Shown here: piece by piece, positions 37,655 through 50,448 of the stretch | How positions within the stretch are numbered: position 1 is the stretch's first letter | Layout of the letters: every line of letters begins with the position of its first letter | Assembly (NCBI GenBank): GCA_023376005.1 | Contig: CM042150.1 | Coordinates: forward strand, 72,719,515 to 72,783,514 | Origin: Doryteuthis pealeii | Lineage: Eukaryota > Mollusca > Cephalopoda > Myopsida > Loliginidae | Direction: 5' to 3' | Length of the DNA: 64,000 nt | Notes under the pieces: generated by a model | Seen by the model: only the letters and a program-made list of their open reading frames with translations | Databases searched by the model: none | Told to the model about the DNA's origin: nothing | Position numbers and translations under genes: made by a program

Positions 37655-37920
37655 CAACCCCTCTGCACGAGCAGGATGTAACACAAGGTCAATTTCTTAA
37701 GCGGAGTTTAACAGGTTTGAATTCAGAGTTTTCCTTCTCCTAGTCTGGTTAAAGAGCCCAGTCTGCCCTTCTATTTACCCATAGCTGGAGGGAGAATTGG
37801 ATTCATACCTTTCCCAAGGGTATTAGCGCCATGTGAAATGCAAACTGCTTTGTCGAGGAATTGAACTCAGGTTGACAAGTCCATTTCCTATGACTCTAAC
37901 CATTAGCCCACACACCTCCA
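37655..37920 (-). repeat. Second SINE family, complete, antisense
   Basis: On the minus strand the tRNA-like head is clear near 37920-37850: GTGGGCTAATGGTTAGAG as A box and GAGTTCAATTCC as B box. The body runs through GCGCTAATACCCTTGGG, GGGTAAATAGAAGGGCAG and AACCAGACTAGGAGAAGG to AAATTGACCTTGTGTTAC. It is the most complete copy of this family in the window. Confidence 0.78.
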
Positions 37921-38339
37921 TAATATAGATATATATAGATATATAATGTTTGTGTATTTGTGAATCTAGATAGATGAATAGATATGTGTCTGTGTATTTA
38001 TGTATACATATTTACTTGGTTAAAAGATATAGAAACCTCCATGCTGTTATGTATTTATAGATATGATTTTACTCATATTTTTATGTTATTTATTTATATC
38101 TGTATATCTATAAGTATGTATATGTATAGAAATACATTTTTTTTATAAAGCATCAAATTTCAAAATATAAACGCCCACAATGATATCAATAAACATGTTA
38201 TACAAATATACTGTTTTATTTTCACAAATATGTATATATCATTGATTATATCATAAGATTCATGTTGTCTTGTATATTTGAGGTTTGATAAAAGTCACAT
38301 CGTCTTCATATTTTTTGTATGAAATATTTTTGATGATTG

Positions 38340-38600
38340 TACAAGTGTAGCACTCTCCATGTTCACCAAATTTTGTTCAGTGTGACTTTTTTTCATGTTT
38401 CCAAAATTGAAAATTCATCTCAAGAGTAAGGTATTTGAAGATGTGGAGGATATTAAAAGAAAATACAAGAGAACAATTTCACACCAAATTAAAATAAATG
38501 TTTCAGAGGTGCTTCAACCAATAGAAAACTCTGTGGAAATACTAAGGGGGGGGGGTATTTTTATATATTTTTCATTCATTGTTCTTTTCTGTCTTGGTAA
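38340..38600 (+). pseudogene. Mariner-type transposase C-terminal relic
   Basis: The reading frame from 38395 gives FPKLKIHLKSKVFEDVEDIK and then a degraded helical tail. The sequence just upstream reads CSPNFVQCDFF, the degraded SPDLxPxDFF block that carries the last catalytic aspartate in mariner transposases. A frame change lies in the T-run near 38390. Everything upstream is gone. Confidence 0.55.
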
Positions 38601-39469
38601 ATAGATATTCAGTGTTGATACATTGTAAGCTCATCTTGTATGCATCATCTCATGTAGACTAAATGTCTATGCATGTAGATATATAATATCATGTAACAAA
38701 GGTGTACTTATATATGAATCACACACAGATTTACAAATACAATGTCTTCATATGCAAACGCATTATTATATACATGTATACATTTAGCACAAAGTTGTAC
38801 ACTGCTTGTCTATAACTGCATTGTCATTGGTGGGTTGTGTTAAGCAAAGAAAAGAGTGGGAAAAGAAAGAAATTGTTTTAGCTTTTTAAATTGTTTCTGA
38901 TTCCATTGTCCAAGAAATAAATCAATTGGTTTTAAAAGATGAAAATTGGAAACTTTTGAATCAATTCAAATAAGACTGATTATTATTAAGAAGACATCTT
39001 TACTGTTATACAACAACAAAAAATGATATAAACAATAATAACACAACACATCCATATTTAGATACTTATAGATATATATATTCATATCAGCATATTTATC
39101 ATCGTTAATAGAATTCACACATATAAACTTAAATACACAGATCAAATTCGTCTACATTTATTCAATTACATAAATATGCTATGCAGCAAATTCAAATTCT
39201 TAGATATTTCATTATAGCCTGTCTTTATAAATGAATAGACATGCACTCACTACAATACACATAATTAATCACATATATGTATATAATACAAGCCCATACA
39301 CACACACAAATATACAGAGTGTATTTGTGTAAATAGAACATATATACGCAATAGAGAATATATATACGTACTTGGTTAAAAGATATACAAAAACCTACTT
39401 GACAGATAATTATGAATGGGCCATCTAGGTAATCATCCCCAGTATGTGTTACAGTTCTACTATGTTTGT

Positions 39470-41350
39470 GTGTGTGGGGGGGAGGTCTTAAGGCTCGAAT
39501 ATCCCCTGCTTTCTTTGAGTCAGGGTGCATGCCTTTTTCATCATACACTGCACCCAAACATGTTACGACCCCATTGAAACAGCTGCAAATGCAATGTAAA
39601 AAATATTCCATTTGGATGAGTTTTTTAACCTTCGTTGTGCAAATTCCTGTAGTGATTATCCTCATATTTTCTAAACATGATGACATTGTTTGTAATTCCT
39701 ATGGTACCAGGGAAATTTTCTAGTACCTGGTCCATTTTTGTTGGAAAACATCTTGGCTTATAATCAAACCAAAAGGCGTCCTTGGGAAACAAAACTGACT
39801 GAAGAGGCTGGACCAGTCCTTCACCTCCATTTTGCTGAAACATTTAGCTTCTACTAACTTTTGTGTGATCTTTTCCAGGTTAGGTATTCTATGGTGGCAC
39901 TGTTCAATTGTGCTGATGAGATCTCTCAGGTCCAGACATAGTTGCAGTTGACCATTGCTTTTCCTGCTATATGTGAGTCTACTGACACTGACTGTTGGTT
40001 TGTCAATTTTCCTGGTGATACCACTTCTGATTATTTATCCAACTCTGCCTTGACCTCATCCTTGTGGTGTAATGGGCATTTTTATGGTGCATGTATAACA
40101 GGCACAATTGTGGGATCCATGACTATGTGGTATTTTCCTGGGCAGTCATCTTGTCATGAGTATGTTTGCATCAGGTTCTTTTTGTCTTTAATGGATTTGT
40201 TGGATTATGTTATCAGTGTTATCATTCCCAGATTGTGGCTACTTGGTAAACCTAGAATGGCTTGGCCTTTGGTGTCAACAATAAAACACTTTTCCTTGTA
40301 CCATATGAGCCTTGGTTGTATCTGTACTTGAGTTGGAGCATGCTGATATGCAGGATTGTAGTCCAGTTTCTTGGCAGTTTGTATGGTTGTTGATTTCTTT
40401 ATTCTTCCTGGGTATATCCGAGTGGCAGGATATTTCCTTCTGTTCCAATGTTCATTTTAATTGAGAGTTTTGCTGATAGGTGTTCCTTTTTTGCTGTGAT
40501 CTTAATCTGTTTACACTCTCATCATTTATATTGTAGTTATTTTCTATGGTGTGGAGTCTTTGTTGTATCTGCCTCAAGGATTTAATTTTGTTCTATTTTG
40601 TTTTGGCCTTGCATTCTTTAGTTGCTTCCCATGCATTTTATACACCGTGTCGTCCTCTGTACAGCATCTACAAAGCTAGTAGTAAGGGTAGTGACATTCT
40701 TTGGGAGTCGTAACTGTTTCATGTGGTTCACTAATACCTCATAATTTTTTGCTATTTGAGTGGTTTTTCCTAATGTCATGGTTCTGTTTTATGCAAGCAA
40801 ATCTTTTGTGATCTCTTATCCCAGTCTCCATTATCATTTGTCCAGTGAGTCTGTTGTCAATGTCTGAAAATCATACAGTGCAGTCTGTTAATGAAACCGA
40901 GAAACAAATTTGTCAAACAGATCAGGTTCGTTTGTGCATCTTTTTTCTGTTTCATGTTTTACAGTGTGAAGTGAGCTACTCTGAAGTTTTAGCTTGAACA
41001 TTCATATTCCTTAAAATTTCGACCATATTACCTGAGGCCACACCTTATCTGCATTGGATAAACCCCAACTATTACATTTTAGAATGCTTACCTCATCTGC
41101 GCAGATTAGGATTTTTTTCACCTGGTCGTTTAATTTCCTCAGTTTATATTTCCTCAGTCACAGTTGGTGAAACAAATTCATTGTCCCATTTCATTGGCAT
41201 ATGGTTGAATGTTGCTTAGGCAACCATAATTATTTTTCTTTTACCATGTTCTGTTTATGTTCTGGCTTCCAGGACTTGTTGGCTCACAACGTTGTATCTT
41301 TTGACATGGTCAAGTTTGTCTTTGAGGTGTTTACACAGCTGCCACTATGA
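39470..41350 (-). pseudogene. Ty3/gypsy gag-pol relic
   Basis: The minus strand, read from high to low coordinates, gives an MPMKWDNEFVSPTVTEE gag-like piece near 41200. Decayed reverse transcriptase follows: QLRLCLDLRDLISTIEQCHH near 39930, EAKCFSKME, FPRTPFGLIISQDVFQQ near 39780, QVLENFPGTIGITNNVIMF near 39700 and AVYDEKGMHPDSKKAGDIRA near 39520. These are the ordered fingers and palm motifs of Ty3/gypsy polymerases. The catalytic aspartate pair is replaced by NN (ITNNV). Many frameshifts and stops intervene. RNase H, integrase and LTRs are not seen. Confidence 0.75.
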
Positions 41351-42185
41351 AATGAGAACTGGATAGCCAGGAACTGAAAGCTTTATTTATATGTTAACAA
41401 GAGAATCAGCTACATACTAATGCCAACCCAAGATTTTGTGGAAGTGGTACAACCTTTGGAAAGGATGTCAGCAACAATAAATATCTTGTCTGTGTGTCTG
41501 AAATAAACCTGATCTCTTAATATCACTGAAAGCAAAGTCAAGAAAATTCTCAATTAATAAGGCAACTTTGCATCACAATCCAGAAAGAAAGTTCTCAATT
41601 TGAATGTTACTAACATGAAAAATCACATTTGAACAAAGGAACAATAGAAGAAATAATTCAATTTAGATAGTCCCAATGAAATGCAATGTAAATTTGGGAA
41701 GGAGGAGCAAGTTCTTTTTTTTTCTGAAAATTCTTTTTGCAGAGGATCCATTATTGTATGATGATCTTTTTTTTAATAAAAAATAAAGATGAATTGGTGA
41801 TGGTGGATGGTAAGCAAAATATTTGAGAAGAGTCTTCTTCTATTTGCTGGTTATGTATTTCAGCAAACTAATATGATTATTCATAATATGAATGTCACCA
41901 TAGACATCAAAGGTTGGTCTCACTTACACATTCTCCATTGAGAAATATGCAGATAATCTTTTAAGATTAAACTTGTTTGAAAGGAACAACAGTTTAATCT
42001 CTTGTATTGGAAGAAATTTGGTTTGAAACTTGGAAAATCTTGTCCTTTCAATTCAAAATAGATGTATACAGGTTTTATAGTGAAAAGGAAACTATTGTCC
42101 CTTTCATATTTAATTCAAAAAGATTTTCCATACTCAGAATTGGATTTTTCAATATCTGTATATCAGTACTGAAAGTTCCTAGCTA

Positions 42186-42234
<49 letters not shown>
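42186..42234. repeat. (TA)n(TG)n microsatellite
   Basis: A short TA run followed by a perfect TG run. Confidence 0.9.
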
Positions 42235-42235
<1 letters not shown>

Positions 42236-43824
42236 AGGTCTTATAAGTACTGCCTGTAAATAACCTATTTTCAGTTTTTTCTCTTCTCCTACTTTGTCTT
42301 GTCCAGATCCTAAACTATGTTGTTTAATTTCTCAACTTTATTTTATGATCAGCTTGTAAGTTTTGGACTCATCATCAGTGACTGGTAAAGAAAATGTTGT
42401 AACAACTGAATCTCAAGTAGATTTTTTTAACAGTTTGACTGATGAGAAACGATTTATATTTTGATGAAAAGTTGTATACCAAGAAATAAGAGAATATAAT
42501 AAAAGTTTTTTGATTGACACACAAGTGTGTTAAGTAATTTCTCTGCTAAATCAAAGCCTTACTCCACTTGGAACAATATAATTATAATGACGTCTCTTAA
42601 TTTCTGTTCTGTTTTAAAAAATGTTCATTTTCTGTCTTTATTTAAATCTTTAGTAGTTTGCAACAAATAAGCTGTTTTTACATTGTCAGATGATAAGAAA
42701 GGAAATATTTAATGTTTACTGCTCATAAAATGTTTATGGGTAAGTGGGAAGTTATAGAGAATTTTAAATTAGACTCATATTTGTAAAATGGCTGACAATT
42801 GACATTTCTGCACTTTAGTTTCTCATACATGATTATAAATGAATAAAAAAATATTAAATTCATTCAGCCACAGAAAATGTATAAATCTAAAATTTGCAAG
42901 TTATAATTTGCAATATATTCACTTAATCAAATTTATTTCTTGATAGAATAAAAAGTAAAATGGTCATTCAAAAGCAGATAAATTGGTTAGGGCAAACAAT
43001 AGAAATAAGAACTAAAGTAGATAAAGAAAATGGTTCCTTTTTTTTTTTTAAAGGATTGATAATGGCTTTCATTAAAAGGCTAATGATAATATAATAATAA
43101 TTACATAACTGTTGGTATAATAATATATAGTATAAGATAATGATACATAATATAAAACTATATAATATATAGGAAATATATTAATGATATTTACTATAAT
43201 CATATTTAAGTTCAATATTTTCAGATTAGAACTGTTCATGAAAAGGTGAAAAATTGCAAGTTAAACGGGGAAAAAAAGAGAAAAGGGTGGATTTTATTTT
43301 AAGTTGTGGAAATATTTTAATTTTTGTTATTTCTTAACAGAAATAAATTTTAATTATGAGAAAGTTTAGATGAGTTAATATCAAATTGTTTCTATTTGAA
43401 GTTAATGGACTTCCTGTAAATAATTTCCAAAAATTGTCTTGTTCTTTAGAAAACAAATCATCTTTGGTTTACTTTAGATAAAAGACACCCCCCCCCTCAC
43501 ACACACACACACCCTCAAAAAACTAATGTTGATCTTTTGATAAATTGATTCCATCCAATTTGCTGATTGGATTTTCCACCAACAATTTACATTTTCAACT
43601 TCACAATATTTTGCGAACATTTTATCCTTTGTCAAAAAAAGTATTTTAACATATTTCTAATTTTACTAATCTAGAAAGAACATCATTACAATATTTCTTA
43701 ATAATAAAATAATTTCTAGACTGAAACTTAATCTGATGTAAATTAACTCAAACAAGCAATTATATTTTCAACAGACAAATGAAACACAACAAAAACGTGT
43801 ATAATAATGAAATCTATTTAGGAC

Positions 43825-43828
<4 letters not shown>

Positions 43829-43870
<42 letters not shown>
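43829..43870. repeat. (TA)n microsatellite
   Basis: Long alternating TA run. Confidence 0.9.
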
Positions 43871-43873
<3 letters not shown>

Positions 43874-44535
43874 CCATCTGTTCAAATGTATTTTATAAAG
43901 ATCTTTAATTTATAGATTTTCAAGAGGAAAAAAAGACAAATTTCAGTTTTTGTTACCTGGTTGATTGCATTTTCTAACATTTACTTAAATCTTAATACAA
44001 TACATATGACAATGTTATATGCATATTTGATTATATGTCCTTGACACAAGTCTCTACACCAGATGGTACTAATGACTATGGTTGCTATGGAAATCAGACA
44101 TGTATATAAAGAAAGATAAGTTGAAATTAACTTTCCAGCCATTCAGTTGTGATGTAACAAGACATTTATTGTCTGCTACTTGAGCAAATCTGTGGCATAG
44201 ACATCATCATGTTAAACCAAGTCACTTTCACTTTAGATAATGTGAAAAACTTGGTGTTTGGTTAAATTCTTTCAACCTCATTAAATATCAATAAGTAATA
44301 CTAAACTCTTCTTAAAAAAGGACATGTTCTTTAAACATTGCCACGGTCAGTTCAAGAAATTATAAATACAGAAACTGTTTTGTATGCATACACGTTTTGT
44401 CTCTTCAATGCACCTTAAAAGTCATTCTATAATCCATATCTTAGATGGGAAATGACAATAAGAAATCCATAAATCCTTCAGCTGAACACATTTCTTCAAA
44501 GAAGTTAATTTAGATCTAATTTAGATAGTATTTCC

Positions 44536-44770
44536 CAACTCTTTTTAGCTCAGTCGGTGTAGTGTTCGGCTAGAAACCACAAGGTTCCTTGTTCGAAACC
44601 GGTCCTCGCCAACTAAGCGTATGAGTAGCACATGGATCTGTGCGGTAAAGTAAGGAGCTGATGGTAGGTGTGTCGCTCCACCTCAGATGCTAAAACAATC
44701 TCCTTGGTCTAGCGCTATTGAAAAGGGGATAGACTCCCTCGCTGACTGGCTGATACCGACTTTAGGCTGC
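44536..44770 (+). repeat. tRNA-derived SINE, sense, near complete
   Basis: It begins with a tRNA-like head: A box TAGCTCAGTCGGTGTAG at about 44547 and B box GTTCGAAACC at about 44592. The body reads GCTGATGGTAGGTGTGTCGC and CTTGGTCTAGCGCTATTG and ends with GGGGATAGACTCCCTCGCTG. It shows the family with its internal promoter still in good shape. Antisense relatives are at 4340, 4605 and 52726. Confidence 0.82.
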
Positions 44771-45664
44771 CCCGTTGACTTTTATTTATTGAATGTATAA
44801 AATCACTTTTCTACATTTTTAGTTAATGCTGATGATTTATGACTCAAAAACTCCAACATTTACAAATATTTCTTTCTGTCTTTTCTCATTTTGCTATGAA
44901 AATATAATCTCATTATGTAAAGTACTACAAAATTGTTGGTTTCGTCTCAGTGACATTATGAAATAAACATTAACCCTTTATCTACCAGTGTGCCCCAAAT
45001 TGCCTAACGATCAAAGTGCCGGACAAGCCTGAAAACACCTGAGATTGTCAGCTCTTAGAAAATGGTTTTGAGTTAAAAAAGAGAAATGTAATAAATGAAT
45101 ACATTTCTATTCCATAGTAAAAGATCAGTGACATGATACTAACTTGTCAACCATTTGAGACATGGCTAATGTGGATGGCAGTGGTAGATAAAGAGTTAAT
45201 TCAAGAACAACCCAATGCTGGTTCTTCACACTTCAACTCTTAATTATTACATAACCTAATATCTAATACCAATAATGTTATTGGTATCAACTTGTGTGTG
45301 TGCTCTAAATTAAATTAGAACAAAAAATCAAGTTAGAACAAAGTATAATAGAAATAGGCCCTCTATATACCAAACTAGTGATATGAAATCACTTTTATTG
45401 TCATCATCCCCTACAGTAAGAAAAATGAACCATTCTCTCAAACCAGCAGCAACAGGAAAAGAGCAAAATATTAGAAACATTTCTGACAAATTATCATCTT
45501 GAAACTCCAAGAAATAGTTTTTATCATTGTGTAAATCTATGGAAGGAAAAATATGATATAAACAAAAAAAATAGTCAAGAAAACATTTAGACTGAATTGA
45601 GTTTATGTCAAATAAGTCTTATGAACAGCAAAGTTTTAAAGGTCTGAGATTATTATCTGATAAT

Positions 45665-46480
45665 TGGGTAATTCCATGTCAAATCATCCAGGCAATGTCA
45701 TTCACCCCCTTCAATTTTTCTGAAATTTTGTCCAATAGTGGATTATGATAAAGTTAGCCAATTCCCAAAATTTGAGCTTCCATTTCCAAAAATTAGCGGA
45801 GTTATGTTGATTTTTAGCACTACAAATTTAATGGGGGGGTGGTGCAAAAAATGATGACTCTTTGTAACCTATTTTCATCTATAAAATGAGTTCTAGAGCT
45901 TCCCTACTTCTAAAAATTCGTTTCTAAGAGTATTTTGACCCAAGAAATCCAAAACTGATGTAAAAAAGTCAAAGTTAACCAATTTTAAGTTATTAATGAT
46001 TTCTGATTTGAAAAATTTTCACTGATGTTGTAGATTTGGTTCTGAGCAAATATCAAACTATCTTTTTGGTACAAATAATGTTCAAAATATTTGAAATAAT
46101 AATAGAAAATAAATTTTGTCATCGATTCAGTGCCACATCAAGATATTGATCTTGCTAGGAAAAAATCAGAAATCATCAATAACTTAAAATTGGTTGAATT
46201 TAAGATTTTTTGATAACATTTTTGGATTTCAATTTTTAGGAGTAGGGAAGCTCTAAACTAATTTTACAGACAAAAATAGATTAGAAAAAGTTGCCATTTT
46301 TCACCAACCCCATCAAATTTGAAGAGTTAAAAAGCGACATAACTCTGCCAATTTTTGGAATTGGAAGCTCAAATTTTGAAGACTGTCAAATGTTAACATA
46401 GTCCACACCTGGAAAAAAATCCAGACAAATTGAAGGGGCTGGGTGACAATTTTACTTTTTTTCTGGATGATTTGACTATT
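45665..46480. mobile_element. Large fold-back element
   Basis: The left and right halves are imperfect inverted repeats almost to the centre, near 46070. Examples: GTCAAATCATCCAG at 45679 against CTGGATGATTTGAC at 46464; AATTTGAGCTTCCA at 45769 against GGAAGCTCAAATTTTG at 46364; GAGCTTCCCTACT at 45896 against AGTAGGGAAGCTC at 46240. The arms are roughly 390 bp each. There is no coding capacity. Divergence between the arms shows it is not an assembly fold-back. Confidence 0.8.
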
Positions 46481-46729
46481 TCTTTTAGCTTCTCCACAAC
46501 ACTATTCTTACATTAATCATTGGGAAAGAGATTGCAAAACTGTGAGAAGCATTGTGTCTAATTAACCAGTTGTGTTAATCTTTGAACATCAAAATAAAAA
46601 TAAAAATCTATAAAGTTTTAAATTGAGTTGTGATATCTGTAGATGAATGGAATTATTACTGAATTTTTGATTATCAATCTTGTGGGGATTAAAATAAAAA
46701 AAAAATTAAAAAAAAAAAATGTGGGGATT

Positions 46730-46970
46730 AAAATAAAAATAAAATAAAATAAAAATAAAAAATACAACAAACTCCCATGGGCCTTCACCGGAAGAACCCT
46801 CCACACATGTGTGAGAAAAGGGGCTGACTTCCGACCACCAAGAGAATATCTCGACCATTTCTAGTTCAGGCTGTAACTGGGTCTAGTAGCTCCTACTGGT
46901 CAGGGAGATATTCTCTTACCACTGGCAACTATGACTGGTGAATAAAGCCTAAGTCATAAAACCACCTTCT
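46730..46970. other. Unclassified GC-richer repeat-like segment
   Basis: After an (AAAAT)n-like tract comes a GC-richer piece. It has inverted words GAGAATATCTC (46840s) and GAGATATTCTC (46900s), and AATAAA at about 46941 just before a CT-rich stretch. It looks like the end of a mobile element on the plus strand, but I cannot assign it. Confidence 0.3.
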
Positions 46971-47016
46971 GCCTTTGTCTCTTTCTTTTTTGTTCCATAA
47001 ATTACTTCCTTTTCAA

Positions 47017-47365
47017 TGTGAACACCAAATGAGATGGGGTTGAAAGCGAAAACCATAGGAACATGCACCGAGAATATCAGCTACCTTTAAAACACCCAAA
47101 CCTCTTGCTACCCCATAATCTTATTACTGAACATTAAAGCTTTTTATATAATTCCAACTTTCATAGTTTGTGATGAGAGCAGGTGGTATCTATTATTATT
47201 GTAAATCCAAATAAAAAATTCCAATGAGTGATATCCAAGGATAATGGTTTATCAATTCCAACCAATTTCATAAAACACTAATGATGGCAACTAACCTGTT
47301 TTTGGTTAAGATTGTACCTTACTTACAGAAAGGGTGCAAGGGGAGGCAACTCTAGTGGATTAACA
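47017..47365 (-). mobile_element. Candidate 3' LTR of Ty1/copia element
   Basis: On the minus strand a purine-rich run (47366-47390, GAAAGAAAAAGAAAAAGGGA and on) is followed directly by TGTTAATCC. A polypurine tract and LTR start should look like this, about 85 bp beyond the end of the RNase H frame. A TATATAAAAA motif lies near 47141-47150 and AATAAG near 47121. The proposed end is TTCACA at 47017. No 5' partner LTR is in the window, so the boundaries are inference. Confidence 0.5.
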
Positions 47366-47449
47366 ATTCTTCCCTTTTTCTTTTTCTTTCAGATGAGCAT
47401 CTGAAAAAGAGAATAAAAAAATGAATTCAAACAGACGACTCCTTGGTCT

Positions 47450-49070
47450 CTGATATAAAGCCAAGGATTTTAAATGATCACATTCCTTTCTTTGTTAAGG
47501 GGTCTGCAATTTGTCCATCAGTTGGTATGCAAGAGATTTCTGAAATTTCCTTTCTGTCCATTTCTCTTAATATGACCATCTCAATGTGAAGTGTCTTATC
47601 CAAAATCTGTATTGATGAATGTATCAAGTCATAGAGACAGAAATTGTCTATTTTGCATATAATCTTAATGTTCTCAGTTTTATCTTCTAGTTGCAGTAAT
47701 TCCAACAGCAGTTTTCTGTAAAATAAGCAAACTTCTGACATGTTAACCATGGATAGTGTTTCAGCAGCTAGTGTACGTTTTGACCCCCCCTAATCTGCTT
47801 AGATTGCCAAGCAATGGGCATATATTTATTATTGTTTCCTACTAAAAAGACTAAAGCCTCCTTGGGAACCCCCATCTGTTAAATTAGCAAAAGAAGCATC
47901 ATAGAGCAATGATTTACTCGTTTTCTGTAATTTTTGTTGTGGATATTGTATCTTTCAGATTTCTGTTTGCTTCTACTGGAAGATATTTTTATTTCTTCAC
48001 ATATTCGTTCTGTCCAAGTTTGTTATTCTCATTATTCTTTTTTTTATGTCTAATCCAATGTACTGAAACTCAGTGACTTCTTCAGATTTAACTGCAAACA
48101 CATGATGAAGTCTGTCTATAACTTTGCTCTGTAAGATTTCTGACCTTGAAAAGCAAAGATCATCAACATGAGCAGCAATTATACCCTGCAGTTTGTTTCC
48201 AAAATGGCACGTAAATATTGCCTGATCATATTTTGAAGCTACTGCTCCAGACATCATTAACTCCTCCCTGAGTGTTAGATACCAGGACCTAAAGGCATCA
48301 GTCAAACCATATACATATTTTGAGAGTCTCAAAATATACTCAAGGAGGTACATTAGCCTCTTTAGGAGGATCGAGATAAATTAATTGATCCAATTGATGG
48401 CTCTGCAGGAATTCTGTCTTTATGTCCATTGATTTACACATCCAATGGTTAACTGCCATTATTGTTAATGCTGTGTGTAAACTTTCTTCAGAGGATGTGG
48501 GGAGAATCATTCCTTATGTTGCAAGTATTCCTATCCTGAAAGCCTTTTGCAACAAGTATAGACTTATAGGGTTGTTTGCCATTAGAATATTTGGATCAGG
48601 TCACCAATAGGTACCCCTGTTTTCATTGGAACAGAATTTTGCTTTTCACAGGTTATTAGTAAACAAAACTGACAGACGATTTTTGACATTATTTCATACA
48701 AACCAAAGACACGTTGGATAGAGTAGCCAAAGGTATTCTATTGGAAATTCATTAGGGTTTCAAATCAGCCAATGGCTACCTTTCTGAAGATCACTTATAA
48801 AAGCAAGACCCTAACAATCTATCTCCCACTTCTTCAATGGTCCCACATGGTGACAACAAGGTAAGACATGCAGGTTAGCATCGTTAACCCATGATGGTAG
48901 ATCAAGCTGTGTTTCTCCCCCCCCATACCTAGGACACACCTTGAGCCTTCAACTAAACTACTATGAATTACTACTATTTTTTGGACTCTAGAGTCAACAG
49001 AACTTTTAACAGGAGGATTTAATTCATACAGACAAAATCTCCAAGCAGGCATATAATTCTGCAAACTATC
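47450..49070 (-). pseudogene. Ty1/copia pol relic (RT and RNase H)
   Basis: Minus-strand frames give, in order: a degraded upstream piece (49064-48834, QNYMPAWRFCLYELNPPVKS); the start of the polymerase, DIKTEFLQ near 48420; LSKYVYGLTDAFRSWYLTL with catalytic HVDDL near 48160; FQYIGLDIKKRI near 48050; then RNase H at 47750-47478 with FYRKLLLELLQLEDKTENIK and the hallmark ending IADPLTKKGM. The last feature, with YGLxDAxRxWY, places it in Ty1/copia. The polymerase frame is open for 118 codons and RNase H for 90, separated by stops and frame changes. Gag, protease and most of the integrase are absent. Confidence 0.82.
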
Positions 49071-49089
49071 CCTTTTTACCTATCCTAAC

Positions 49090-50440
49090 CTAAATCTGAT
49101 TCATTTAAATGATTCTTGTCTACTTGTCTACCATTGTACATATATTTTTTTCTATATTAAATGATTTTTGTAGTATCTTTGGTCGTCGTAACTTTTCTTT
49201 GGAACAATGCCCAGCTTCTCTCTGCTACCACTTTGTAATTGTATTCATTCCTAAGGGATTTAAATTCTTTACTTTAATTTTTATAATTCTTTAAAACAGA
49301 ACAAACACTAATATAAATCCACAATTCTTTGAAGCCTTCTGAGATGAAATTAAAGACTTTACTAAAAAATAAAGAAGAAATTATTTCAAGAAGATAGAAA
49401 TCATCCTAAACAATATTTTAGTTTTTGTGATAATAAGTTCTACTTTTCTTTCATGTGAAACACTAAAAATGCTACTCAAAATTTAGATACACTATCATTT
49501 TTTTCAAAGAAAATATTTTAGCATTTAAAAGTTAAATATTAAAATTATATTTACAAATCCAATGTCTAAAATTTGAATCATTTTACTATTTTTAAAAATA
49601 ATGTTCATCTTGGATTTTAAGAGATGAAAAAACTTTTAAAAATAGTGTCTATGTTTGTTATTGTATGGATGTTTCTCCATAACCAATTTATGTTGATAGG
49701 ATGTCATTTTGAATAGTTTGTTTTTATAGTTTCTCTCAGAGAAATTGAGATTTTCTTAGCAGTTTCCTTTTCATTTCCACTTAATGGATTACATGCTATC
49801 AGCAGCAACAAACAATCTTTTGTTATTTCTGAACAAAACACTTTTACTACACTTATGGAAAAATCACTGTTATAGAGAAAAAATAAGTCTGTGTTTAATG
49901 TGACATGATGGCCCAAACAATAAATTAGTAAACTAAATAAAAGACTTCTTCATTTTTTTCACTTGGACATTTTGCAGAATTAATCATTAACCATATTAAT
50001 GACCACAGTGAAAAGAGTCATTACAGCAAAATACAGTACAGCGTAAGACAATATGACAAAACACACACTTACAAGTAGTAGGACTATACAAATAATTTAT
50101 ATATATGGTAACATATCAGTTTACTGGAAATCACTAGTCTGTTTAAACACTATTGGTTTTGCCATAAATAATTGAAAAAAAAAATCAGACAATTATGACC
50201 AAGGCAACTATATAGATTCTGAAAAGTTCATAGGCTGATCCAGATATTCTCATGAAATGTAATGAAATGAGGTTTATTTTTCAACATAGTCCCCAATATG
50301 ACCCTTACACATCTTCCATTGATGTTGCTGTGAATCCCATTGATAAAAAAAAGTCATCAACAGTATCAGCCAAATACATTTTTTCCTTCTATCTCCTCTT
50401 CATTGCACACATCATAATATCAACCATGACTTACACATTA
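49090..50440. other. No gene seen
   Basis: AT-rich sequence. Open frames of up to 83 codons (50252-50503) run into the minisatellite and show no family motif. Confidence 0.5.
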
Positions 50441-50448
50441 GCAACCCA

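Larger units (their letters stand above)
41360..44530. other. No gene seen; simple repeats
   Basis: AT-rich non-coding stretch. It holds a (TA)n(TG)n tract at 42186-42234, a C-run with (CA)n near 43489-43512 and a long (TA)n at 43829-43870. No conserved exon was recognised. Confidence 0.55.

Noticed and set aside
39942..40331. Plus-strand 129-codon frame
   Set aside because: It is antisense to the Ty3/gypsy relic, which explains the sequence better.
42361..42400. Minus-strand CTGATGATGAGTCC...ACTTACAAGC as a hammerhead
   Set aside because: A stem II is possible but the essential GAAA is replaced by CAAG, and no stem I is evident.
44545..44605. Possible true tRNA gene
   Set aside because: A and B boxes are present, but the sequence runs on into the SINE body shared with 4605 and 52726, and no acceptor stem closes.
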